Source: UBA6544 sp049601975 (GTDB lineage Bacteria > Pseudomonadota > Alphaproteobacteria > UBA8366). From it: a DNA stretch of 13,787 bases. Every line of letters begins with the position of its first letter. Within the stretch, counting starts at the first letter, position 1. This document shows positions 7,014 to 13,787 of the stretch, piece by piece. The notes under the pieces were generated by a model. That model saw only the letters and a program-made list of their open reading frames with translations. It searched no databases and was not told the origin of the DNA. Made by a program: the position numbers and the translations under genes. The DNA is taken from positions 1 to 13,787 of the forward strand of contig JBMYRC010000115.1 of NCBI GenBank assembly GCA_049601975.1, given 5' to 3'.

Positions 7014-10000
7014 CTATTCCGCTGCCTCGGCGACAGCTTCGCCCGCCCCACGGCCGCGTTCCAGGACGCCGATGAAGACGCTCAACAAGGGCGGCACGAT
7101 AGCTAGCGTTAATACCGCCGAGAGCGATAATCCACCAACAACGACGGAGCCCAGACCTCTGTATATTTCCGAACCGGCGCCCGGGAAAACCACCAACGGC
7201 AACATGCCGCCAACGCTGGTCAGAGTCGACATGAAGATGGGTCGGATCCGGTTCCGCGTCGCTTCCACGATCGCGTCACCATGGGCATAGCCTTCCTCGC
7301 GAATATGATAGAGCGTCTGATGCACCAGCAGGATCGCATTATTGACGACGATCCCGATCAAGATCACGAAACCAAGCAAGGTCAACATATCCAGTGCTTG
7401 GAAATAGAACAGATTGAGCAGGTTTAGACCGATGACACCACCCGCGGTCGCTAATGGCACCGAAAGGACAATAATGAGCGGATAGACGAAGCTCTCGAAG
7501 AGCACCGCCATAACCAGGTAGACAATCGCCAGGGCAATCGCCAAATCCCACTTCATTTCAGCAGCTGTTGCGAGCAATTTGTCCGCCGTGCCGGACAGTC
7601 TGATTCTGACGCCGGGCGGCAAACCTTCCTCGAATAGTTTGTCGATCACATCACCCTGCAAAATATCCAACGCTTCCCCGAGCGCCAGTTCCGGTGCCGG
7701 GCGAATTTGTAGGGTCACAGTGCGGGCGTTGTCCACATGGCGAATTTCCGTCGGCCCCGCCGTCACCTGGACGTCCGCCAGGGAAGAGACCGGTAGAATC
7801 GTGCCACCGGGTGTCACGACCGGAAGCGCTGCAATGCCTTGGGTTTCCACAATACCGTCTTCCGGTCCCATCAACATCAGATCGATTTGCTGGCCACCTT
7901 CCGTCACTTCCGCCACGCGAACGCCGTCATTAAAGGCGTCGACCGTAACGGCGAGGTCCTGCGCCGACAATCCCGCATCCGCCAAACGTATGCGGTTCGG
8001 CACGATCCGAATTTCCGGCTCGCCCAATTGCAGACTAGGCCGAGGCCGGAAACTGGTGCCGTCCTTACGCGGCAGAATTTCGCCAATGCGAGCGCCGGCC
8101 CGACGAGCTCCTTCAAAGATATCGGTCAATTCCAAGCCCGTAATGTCCATGTCGATAGATCGGCTGCCGCCGATACCGCGCCCAAAAATCGATGGCTGAA
8201 AACTATGGACGAACGTGCTGGGCTCCTTGAATACCGGTTTCTCCAACAATGGGATCATGTCTTTTGCGCGCGTCGGGTCCATTCCCCGCCCGCCCAAGAA
8301 AACCTGCTGACGCCAAACCACGAAGAAGAAATATTTCAGCTTCGGCGGCATATCAGCTGCAGCGATGTCGTTCTCGTCCTTGGCGATATGCGGAAGCACT
8401 TCAGCTTCGACCCGATTGGCAAGCTCGCTCATCGTCTTGAGGTTATAACCGGCAGGCGGTTGCACGACACTGATCACCAGATTTCGATTGCCCTCGGGCA
8501 GGTACTCCAAGGGCGGCAGCAACCACCACGTCAGCGATACCGTCCCAGCCATCAACGCTCCGACGATGCCGAGAGCGATCTTCTTATCAGCCACCATGCG
8601 CCGGGTAATGCCAACGACGCCGGCGATGAACATGCGCCCGAACTTGTCCGCAAAGGGCACGCTTAGTCCTTTACCCGGTTGCTTCACGTCGCCACCAAGC
8701 AGTCGCTTCGCGAGAGCCGGAATTACGGTAATCGAGACAATCAAGGACAGAGAGACGGATACGGAAATCGCGACCGCGATGTCACGGAAAAGCTGCCCCA
8801 CCTCAAGATCCATAATAAGCAGCGGAATGAAAACCATCACTGTCGTCAGCGCGGAGACGAGAATGGCGCCCCATACCTGCTGCGCGCCCAACAGAGCCGC
8901 AAGCGAAGGTTTCTTCCCTTGCTCGCGCATTCGATAGATGTTCTCCAAGACGACAATTGCAGCGTCGACGACCATGCCAACGGCAAACGCAATGCCGGCG
9001 AGCGAGACCACGTTGATCGAGCGTCCGAGAAGCGCCATCGCGACGAACGACGCGATGACGGAAACCGGTATCGCCAAACCGACGACCAAGGTTGCGCGTA
9101 TCGATTTCAGGAATATGAGCAAGATCGCAACGGCGATGGTGCCGCCTATCCAGATATTTTGGATCACCAACTCGATCGCCGAATCGATATACACGGTTTC
9201 ATCATAGAGCTGACGGAACACCAAACGTTCCTGGGCAATCGGCCCCGAATTCAATTCGGCGACTGCCTTGCGTATACCCTTCATCGTCTCGATGACATTG
9301 GCGCCGACTTGTCGGGTGGCGTTGATTGCAATCGCCGGATGCCCGTTGGTCCGCACACGCGCCGTCGGCTTCTTATAGCCGTACTCGACCGTCGCGATAT
9401 CGCCAACCAACACCCGCCCGATACCGCCTGTGCCGGTGGTCGGGCCGCCGGTGTCATCCGTCCGCAATACAACGTCGCGGATGGCCTCTACCGTATTGAG
9501 CTCTGCTTCAGTTCGAACGACGTATCGGCGTTTGCCTTCCTCTACATCACCGCCAGTGACGGCCACATTCGCGAGCCGTAATCGATTAAGGACCTCTGGA
9601 ACAGTCAGCCCATAGCGCGCCATTTTCGGCGGATCGACGACGACCCGAATTTCCCTGGCCCCACCACCGTAATAATTGACCGTAGAGACTCCCGGTACGC
9701 GCTCCAATCGTTCGCGGACAATATCGTCGGCGAAATCGCCATAATGATGGATCGGCGTCGTGTTGCCGTCTTGGCGGGTAAGATGAAACCACGCGATCCG
9801 GTTATCTTCCGGCCCAGCAATCTTGAGGCGTGGCTCGTCCGCCTCATCAGGATATCCGGACACTCCATCGAGCCGATTCGAGACCAGCAAGAGAGCCTTA
9901 TCCATATCGGTGCCGACGGTGAACTCAAGCTTCAGACGGGCCTGGCTTTGTAATGCCCTTCCCTCGATCCGCTCTAGGCCCGACAGCCCCTTCAACTGCT

Positions 10001-10205
10001 CTTCTTGCAAATTGACGATCTCGCGCTCGACTTCCGCGGGTGCCGCACCGAGCCAATTCGTCTGAATATCAATCACCGGGCGGGCGACATCCGGCGCGAG
10101 TTGGATGGGAATCGTTTTCAGTGCCACCGCGCCGAACAATACCGCCATGATGACGGCCGCCATAACGGCAGTTGGCCGATCGATCGCGAATTTAATCAAA
10201 TTCAT
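7014..10205 (-). CDS. RND-family efflux transporter, inner-membrane subunit (HAE type)
   Basis: This 1063-residue protein has the full AcrB-type layout. There is an N-terminal helix (about 10-30), a large periplasmic porter domain (about 31-340), helices 2-6 (about 345-500), helix 7 (about 540-563), a second porter domain (about 565-885) and helices 8-12 (about 887-1048). It would use proton-motive force to expel substrates from the periplasm or membrane through an adaptor and an outer-membrane channel. In the proton-relay helix 4 the motif is GMVVDAAIVVLENI, with one Asp (D414) where AcrB has two. In helix 10, GIVVNNAILL places Asn955 where AcrB has Lys940. Such variants occur in less-studied RND pumps. 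AGGAAAG precedes the ATG by about 9 bases, and the adaptor gene ends 18 bp upstream. The substrate is unknown; drugs, solvents, lipids and metabolites are all possible. Confidence 0.95.
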   Translation of the reverse strand: MNLIKFAIDRPTAVMAAVIMAVLFGAVALKTIPIQLAPDVARPVIDIQTNWLGAAPAEVEREIVNLQEEQLKGLSGLERIEGRALQSQARLKLEFTVGTDMDKALLLVSNRLDGVSGYPDEADEPRLKIAGPEDNRIAWFHLTRQDGNTTPIHHYGDFADDIVRERLERVPGVSTVNYYGGGAREIRVVVDPPKMARYGLTVPEVLNRLRLANVAVTGGDVEEGKRRYVVRTEAELNTVEAIRDVVLRTDDTGGPTTGTGGIGRVLVGDIATVEYGYKKPTARVRTNGHPAIAINATRQVGANVIETMKGIRKAVAELNSGPIAQERLVFRQLYDETVYIDSAIELVIQNIWIGGTIAVAILLIFLKSIRATLVVGLAIPVSVIASFVAMALLGRSINVVSLAGIAFAVGMVVDAAIVVLENIYRMREQGKKPSLAALLGAQQVWGAILVSALTTVMVFIPLLIMDLEVGQLFRDIAVAISVSVSLSLIVSITVIPALAKRLLGGDVKQPGKGLSVPFADKFGRMFIAGVVGITRRMVADKKIALGIVGALMAGTVSLTWWLLPPLEYLPEGNRNLVISVVQPPAGYNLKTMSELANRVEAEVLPHIAKDENDIAAADMPPKLKYFFFVVWRQQVFLGGRGMDPTRAKDMIPLLEKPVFKEPSTFVHSFQPSIFGRGIGGSRSIDMDITGLELTDIFEGARRAGARIGEILPRKDGTSFRPRPSLQLGEPEIRIVPNRIRLADAGLSAQDLAVTVDAFNDGVRVAEVTEGGQQIDLMLMGPEDGIVETQGIAALPVVTPGGTILPVSSLADVQVTAGPTEIRHVDNARTVTLQIRPAPELALGEALDILQGDVIDKLFEEGLPPGVRIRLSGTADKLLATAAEMKWDLAIALAIVYLVMAVLFESFVYPLIIVLSVPLATAGGVIGLNLLNLFYFQALDMLTLLGFVILIGIVVNNAILLVHQTLYHIREEGYAHGDAIVEATRNRIRPIFMSTLTSVGGMLPLVVFPGAGSEIYRGLGSVVVGGLSLSAVLTLAIVPPLLSVFIGVLERGRGAGEAVAEAAE

Positions 10206-10223
10206 GGCTCTGCTTTCCTACCG

Positions 10224-11390
10224 TCAATCCGACGGCGCTTCGAACGTAACCTTCTGGTCGGGCCGGAGCCCTTCGTTCCCGCGAATAACGACGATATCGC
10301 CGTCTTCCAAGCCCGACAATACGGTGAAACGTTCGCCGACGGCATCACCAATGCGAATATTGCGCGGCGTCGCCGTCTCGTCGACCACGGTAATGACAAC
10401 CTTATTTCCACCACGGCTCGTCACTGCATCCTTATGCACGGTCAAGACGCGCCGCGCTCGTGCCACTGGTAATAAGACAGTGACACTCTGATTGTCTGCA
10501 ATGGCTGGGCGCTCCGCACCCTCGGAACTATTCAAGGAGAACCGCACCGGTCGTGTCCGAGTTTTAGCATTCTCCGACGGTACAATCGCGCGTACCTTAG
10601 CCTGCAGGAACGTTCCGTCCGATAATTTCAAGCGAACGTCCCGCCCAACTGAAACGCCGGTCAGGCGCTCGGCCGGTACATCCGCTTCGACCTCCATTTC
10701 CCGGTCGTTTACCAGCGTGACGACTGGGTCTCCAACCGCCAGATGGGCCCCGGCCACCGCGTGACGTTGCACGACAACGCCATTGTACGGCGCTCTCACT
10801 TCCGCGTTGTACAGATCGATTGACGCGAGTTTCAAGTTCGCGCGCGCCTTAGCGACGGCCCCTTCCGCCTCGCTCACTTCGCTCCTGACCTTCGCGACTT
10901 CGTTTCGCTTATCGCTATAGCGACCTTGGGAGAAGGCCGCGGACTTCTTCAATCCGCCAATCCGTTCCATTTCGCCCAGCGTCAATTTCAACTGCGCTTG
11001 CGCAGTACGCAAAGCCGCCTCTTTCTCTCGCAACTCGGCGGCGAGCAGATCGCGATTGGCCTGAATCCGTGCCTTTACCATCCTCGAGACCACCTGTCCG
11101 GCTTCAACCCGGTCGCCAACATTGACCAGCATTTCCTTTACCGGACCGTTCGCCAACGCAGCCACGACACCATGTTGACGCGCGACGAAACGGCCGATAG
11201 CGGGAAAGGTCTGCACCACTTCCGTCTTGCGGATCTTTTCGACCACCACTTTCGTCGGCGGCTTTTCCGCAGCAGATATCGCTTGTGGACCCGCATAGGC
11301 CACAATCAGCATAAACGCGAGAAGCAATCGCTTCGTAACTTGATTGGGTACGCTCAGGAGCGCTTTTTCAGCATTGGTACATATCATCAT
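10224..11390 (-). CDS. RND efflux periplasmic adaptor (membrane fusion protein, HlyD/AcrA type)
   Basis: From ATG at 11390 this gives 388 residues, normal for the family. A signal peptide is visible: KR at 20-21, the core LLLAFMLIVAYAG and a probable cut near ISA-AEK (40/41). There is no lipobox cysteine. Then come the first half of the lipoyl/barrel-sandwich domain (GDRVEAGQ at 92-99), an alpha-helical hairpin of about 105-190 rich in Ala, Glu, Lys and Arg, the second lipoyl half (RAPYNGVVV at about 199-207), a beta-barrel and a membrane-proximal domain. It would bridge the pump and an outer-membrane channel. The frame is open further upstream to 11504, but those 38 residues do not look like a signal or domain and would fill the promoter gap. 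Both neighbouring ATGs (11390, 11387) lack a clear Shine-Dalgarno. Confidence 0.92.
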   Translation of the reverse strand: MMICTNAEKALLSVPNQVTKRLLLAFMLIVAYAGPQAISAAEKPPTKVVVEKIRKTEVVQTFPAIGRFVARQHGVVAALANGPVKEMLVNVGDRVEAGQVVSRMVKARIQANRDLLAAELREKEAALRTAQAQLKLTLGEMERIGGLKKSAAFSQGRYSDKRNEVAKVRSEVSEAEGAVAKARANLKLASIDLYNAEVRAPYNGVVVQRHAVAGAHLAVGDPVVTLVNDREMEVEADVPAERLTGVSVGRDVRLKLSDGTFLQAKVRAIVPSENAKTRTRPVRFSLNSSEGAERPAIADNQSVTVLLPVARARRVLTVHKDAVTSRGGNKVVITVVDETATPRNIRIGDAVGERFTVLSGLEDGDIVVIRGNEGLRPDQKVTFEAPSD

Positions 11391-11520
11391 ATTTAGACGC
11401 AAAATTACATATAAATCATTAAAAACATGGAATCTCATCCGAGCCCTGCAAGTCAAATGAATTCGCGCTAACTCAGCTATTTCGCATAACGACGCAGCCA
11501 CCAAGAATTATGAATCTTCT
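11391..11520. promoter_or_regulatory. Divergent intergenic region (efflux operon versus deacetylase gene)
   Basis: About 130 bp separate the adaptor start and the deacetylase start. The half next to the adaptor (about 11390-11430) is AT-rich and on the minus strand offers -10-like hexamers such as TGTAAT, but no consensus -35 at the right distance. Promoters for both directions must lie here. I see no clear ArsR-type operator. Confidence 0.4.
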
Positions 11521-12450
11521 ATGACGACATTTCTCTATACCCACGATTCCTGTATCGGACACGATCCAGGTCCTATGCATCCGGAATCGCCGGCAAGGCT
11601 CGAGGCCGTCACAAAAGCCCTCGCCGCCGAGGAATTTTCTGCACTTGCACGGCGCGAAGCACCCGAAGCTGATGTAGAATTGATTGCCCGCATTCATCCC
11701 CGCGAATTGATTGAACAAATCCTCGAAGCCGTACCGTCCGAGGGACGGGTTATGATCGACGGGGATACGCATATGTCGCCTAAGACCGGCGAAGCCGCAC
11801 GGCGCGGTGTCGGCGCGCTCTGCAGTGCCGTCGATGCTGTAGTATCGGGCGATGCTGACAATGCTTTCTGCGCGGTGCGCCCACCAGGCCATCATGCAGA
11901 ACCCGGCACACCAATGGGGTTTTGTATTTTCAATAACATCGCGGCCGGGGCCGAGCATGCGAGAAAGGCTCATGGGGCTGAGCGCGTCGCGGTCGTGGAT
12001 TTTGATGTGCATCACGGCAACGGCACGCAAGCCATGTTCTGGGACGACGCTGGTCTCTTCTTCGCCTCAACCCATCAAATGCCGCTTTATCCTGGCTCAG
12101 GCAGCGAGACCGAACGCGGGGCTCACGATAATATCGTCAATGTCCCGCTAGCCCCTTATGCAGGTAGCGAGGAATTCCGTAGAGGTATGAGCGAGCGTGT
12201 CCTACCAGCTTTGCGATCGTTTGAACCTGAGTTCATCTTCATTTCCGCCGGTTTCGATGCCCATACCGACGACCCACTCGCCCAGTTCAATCTCGTTGAA
12301 GCCGACTATTCCTGGATCACATCCGAATTATTGGCGGTTGCAGCAGATTGTTGCGAGGGACGTGTGATATCTACCCTTGAAGGCGGATATAACCTCGACG
12401 CACTTGCCAACAGCGTCTCGGCGCACGTAACCGCAATGATGCAGTCCTGA
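11521..12450 (+). CDS. Class II histone-deacetylase-like zinc amidohydrolase
   Basis: This 309-residue protein belongs to the HDAC/acetoin-utilisation/acetylpolyamine amidohydrolase superfamily (PF00850). Bacterial members remove acetyl groups from protein lysines or from acetylated polyamines in the cytoplasm. All active-site elements are visible: HPESPARL (20-27), RPPGHHAEP (120-128) with the His pair 124-125, GFCIFNN (133-139), the zinc ligands D162 and H164 in DFDVHHGNGT, the third ligand D246 in SAGFDAH, and the catalytic Tyr290 in LEGGYN. Nothing is missing, so it should be active. The ATG at 11521 has no strong Shine-Dalgarno; its AAGAATT leader is weak. The gene is 83 bp upstream of xseB in the same direction. 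The true substrate, protein or polyamine, is not decided by the sequence. Confidence 0.94.
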   Translation: MTTFLYTHDSCIGHDPGPMHPESPARLEAVTKALAAEEFSALARREAPEADVELIARIHPRELIEQILEAVPSEGRVMIDGDTHMSPKTGEAARRGVGALCSAVDAVVSGDADNAFCAVRPPGHHAEPGTPMGFCIFNNIAAGAEHARKAHGAERVAVVDFDVHHGNGTQAMFWDDAGLFFASTHQMPLYPGSGSETERGAHDNIVNVPLAPYAGSEEFRRGMSERVLPALRSFEPEFIFISAGFDAHTDDPLAQFNLVEADYSWITSELLAVAADCCEGRVISTLEGGYNLDALANSVSAHVTAMMQS

Positions 12451-12482
12451 TTCAAGAAGTATGCGGCATTCGAATTACATAG

Positions 12483-12514
12483 GTTTGGACTCGTTCAAAC
12501 ACGCGAATTAAACT
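12483..12514 (+). promoter_or_regulatory. Candidate xseB promoter overlapped by an 18-bp palindrome
   Basis: TTGGAC (12485-12490) and TAAACT (12509-12514), 18 bp apart, form a plausible sigma-70-type promoter 20 bp before xseB. GTTTGGACTCGTTCAAAC (12483-12500) is an imperfect palindrome in which seven of nine base pairs match. It covers the -35 box, as a repressor site would. Neither element is proven. Confidence 0.4.
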
Positions 12515-12533
12515 CCCGCGCAACGGAGGCGGC

Positions 12534-12785
12534 ATGGCCAAAAACGAGATACCGGAAGATATCGCGAAGCTAAGCTTCGAAGACGCCTTACAGGCGCTTG
12601 AGGAGATCGTGAAAGGCTTGGAATCGGGCGATGTGAAGCTCGACCAGGCAATAGATAGCTACGCCCGTGGCGCGGCCCTGAAGCGGCATTGCGAAAGCAA
12701 GCTCCGGGAAGCGCAGGCCAAGATCGAAAAAATATCGCTCGATGCCGATGGGACGCCCCGAACCGAACCGGCAAACTTGGAATAA
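12534..12785 (+). CDS. xseB: Exodeoxyribonuclease VII small subunit
   Basis: The 83-residue protein has the length and pattern of XseB: LSFEDALQALEEIVKGLESG at about 13-32, then LDQAIDSYARGAAL (36-49) and a charged second helix ending near KIEKI (63-67). XseB subunits form helical hairpins that bind the large subunit XseA to make a nuclease that degrades single-stranded DNA into acid-soluble oligonucleotides. xseA is not in this window. CGGAGG five bases before the ATG fixes the start. The stop lies 6 bp before ispA, so the two genes are translated from one message, as in many proteobacteria. Confidence 0.96.
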   Translation: MAKNEIPEDIAKLSFEDALQALEEIVKGLESGDVKLDQAIDSYARGAALKRHCESKLREAQAKIEKISLDADGTPRTEPANLE

Positions 12786-12791
12786 TCCCAC

Positions 12792-13679
12792 ATGGCAAGC
12801 CTTCATGATGCCCTTGCCGATACAGCGGCACAGGTAGAGAAATTTCTTGATCAATTATTGGCGATCGAAGACGCGACGGAACATCGACTGCACGAAGCCA
12901 TACGCTATGCGACGCTCGATGGCGGCAAGCGTTTGCGCCCCTTCCTCGTCATGCAAAGCGCCAGCTTATTCGGTGTTGGTGAGCGGTCCGCGTTGCGGAC
13001 CGGCGCGGCGCTTGAACTCATTCATTGCTATTCGCTGGTCCATGACGACCTCCCGGCGATGGACGACGATGATTTGCGGCGCGGTAAACCGACCGTTCAC
13101 AAGGAATTCGACGAAGCGACGGGGATTCTGGCGGGCGATGCTTTGCAACCGTTGGCCTTCGAAGTTCTGGCCCATCCAGAGACCCATTCCAATGCGAATG
13201 TCCGTGTTGATTTGATCGCCGCATTGGCCCGCGCGTCAGGTGCCCATGGCATGGTCGGTGGCCAGATGATCGATTTGCAGGCAGAAACCGAGACGTTCGA
13301 TATTGGGCAAATCACCCGTCTACAGCGACTTAAAACCGGCGAATTAATCGCTTATGCCTGCGAAGCGGGCGCCATATTGGGACAAGCGCCGAATAAGGCT
13401 CATGAAGCCTTACGCGGATATGCCCATGATCTGGGCCTCGCGTTTCAAATTGCGGATGATTTATTGGACGTCGAAGGAAGCGTCGAGGAAGTCGGCAAAG
13501 CCGTGAATAAGGATGAAGACGCCGGGAAAGCCACCTTTGTTTCGATTCTAGGGGTCGAACGGGCACGCTCCCAAGCAAATCGGCTGGCGGACCAAGCCAT
13601 TGCACATTTAGCGCTTTTTGGGGATAAAGCGGACCTACTGTGCCAAGCGGCGAAATTCGTCGTCGAGCGGAAGAGCTAA
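12792..13679 (+). CDS. ispA: Farnesyl diphosphate synthase (short-chain polyprenyl synthetase)
   Basis: This 295-residue enzyme condenses dimethylallyl/geranyl diphosphate with isopentenyl diphosphate to give farnesyl diphosphate, the precursor of quinones, bactoprenol and hopanoids or carotenoids. GGKRLRP lies at 44-50. The first aspartate-rich motif, DDLPAMDDDDLRRG (85-98), has the two-residue insertion of bacterial type II farnesyl synthases, and the residues before it (CYSLVH) resemble E. coli IspA. KTGEL follows at 181-185, and the second motif QIADDLLD at 219-226 supplies D222, D223 and D226. Product length is inferred from these motifs, and geranylgeranyl diphosphate is less likely. 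The ATG has only a weak upstream purine run inside the end of xseB, which suggests translational coupling. dxs follows 46 bp later. Confidence 0.95.
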   Translation: MASLHDALADTAAQVEKFLDQLLAIEDATEHRLHEAIRYATLDGGKRLRPFLVMQSASLFGVGERSALRTGAALELIHCYSLVHDDLPAMDDDDLRRGKPTVHKEFDEATGILAGDALQPLAFEVLAHPETHSNANVRVDLIAALARASGAHGMVGGQMIDLQAETETFDIGQITRLQRLKTGELIAYACEAGAILGQAPNKAHEALRGYAHDLGLAFQIADDLLDVEGSVEEVGKAVNKDEDAGKATFVSILGVERARSQANRLADQAIAHLALFGDKADLLCQAAKFVVERKS

Positions 13680-13725
13680 AGCATAAGAAGACTGCGAGAG
13701 AGCGCGCGGATATTTGGAGGACACC

Positions 13726-13787
13726 TTGGAAGAGTCGAAGACGCCGTTACTGGACGGCATAGAGTATCCGTCTGATTTGCGCGAGCT
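13726..13787 (+). CDS. dxs: 1-deoxy-D-xylulose-5-phosphate synthase, N-terminal fragment
   Basis: Only 20 codons and two bases are in the window. The reading TPLLDGIEYPSDLREL matches the conserved N-terminus of DXS, the thiamine-diphosphate enzyme that joins pyruvate and glyceraldehyde 3-phosphate in the first step of the methylerythritol phosphate pathway. Its place directly after xseB and ispA is the usual order. The start appears to be TTG at 13726, because GGAGG at 13716-13720 sits five bases before it and no in-frame ATG is present. Another in-frame TTG at 13714 overlaps that Shine-Dalgarno and is less likely. Confidence 0.88.
   Translation, partial: MEESKTPLLDGIEYPSDLRE

Noticed and set aside
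8679..9581. Long open frame (300 codons) on the plus strand inside the RND pump gene
   Set aside because: The opposite strand encodes a complete RND transporter. The product is rich in Arg, His, Asp and Asn with no domain, typical of an antisense shadow frame.
11391..11504. 38-residue N-terminal extension of the RND adaptor
   Set aside because: It has no signal-peptide or domain character, would precede the real signal peptide, and would consume nearly all of the divergent promoter region.

Overview
This window looks like chromosome from an alphaproteobacterium, probably of the Rhodospirillales or a related free-living, moderately GC-rich group. That placement is inference. It rests on the GC-leaning codon use, on the gene order class II histone-deacetylase-like enzyme / xseB / ispA / dxs at the right end, which I recall from alphaproteobacterial genomes, and on the abundance of DAO-family flavoenzymes and dipeptide-type ABC transporters. 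There are no tRNA or rRNA genes, no CRISPR array and no insertion sequence that I can see. No stretch of 300 bases or more lacks a gene.

Left block (1-4699). A partial DadA-like FAD oxidoreductase, cut by the window edge, and an EthD-domain protein are read leftwards. Diverging from them is a three-gene dipeptide/oligopeptide ABC transporter set: a periplasmic binding protein and two permeases. No ATPase gene follows, so the transporter must borrow ATPases or have them elsewhere. The junction between the EthD gene and the oxidoreductase is strikingly AT-rich.

Middle (4700-5434). A lone gene encodes a 184-residue, Gln/Asn-rich, acidic protein with no Cys, His, Trp or Tyr, and I recognise no family. 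Its end faces an ArsR-family regulator gene, and one hairpin contains both stop codons.

Efflux block (5429-11390, leftward). A periplasmic adaptor, an RND pump of the HAE type, a D-arginine-dehydrogenase-like flavoenzyme and an ArsR/BigR-like regulator lie in one direction with gaps of 18, 9 and 34 bp, so they could form one operon. No TolC-type outer membrane factor is present. The flavoenzyme closely resembles Pseudomonas DauA but differs at residues that I recall as substrate-contacting. The regulator keeps only one of the two BigR-type cysteines.

Right block (11521-13787, rightward). A zinc-dependent HDAC-like deacetylase is followed by the housekeeping set xseB, ispA and the first 20 codons of dxs. 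This set links exonuclease VII to isoprenoid precursor synthesis, and dxs appears to start with TTG. An 18-bp imperfect palindrome overlaps a candidate promoter just before xseB.

The most unusual features are the pairing of an RND pump with a DauA-like enzyme and an ArsR regulator, and the Q/N-rich orphan protein. Nothing here proves a new system.
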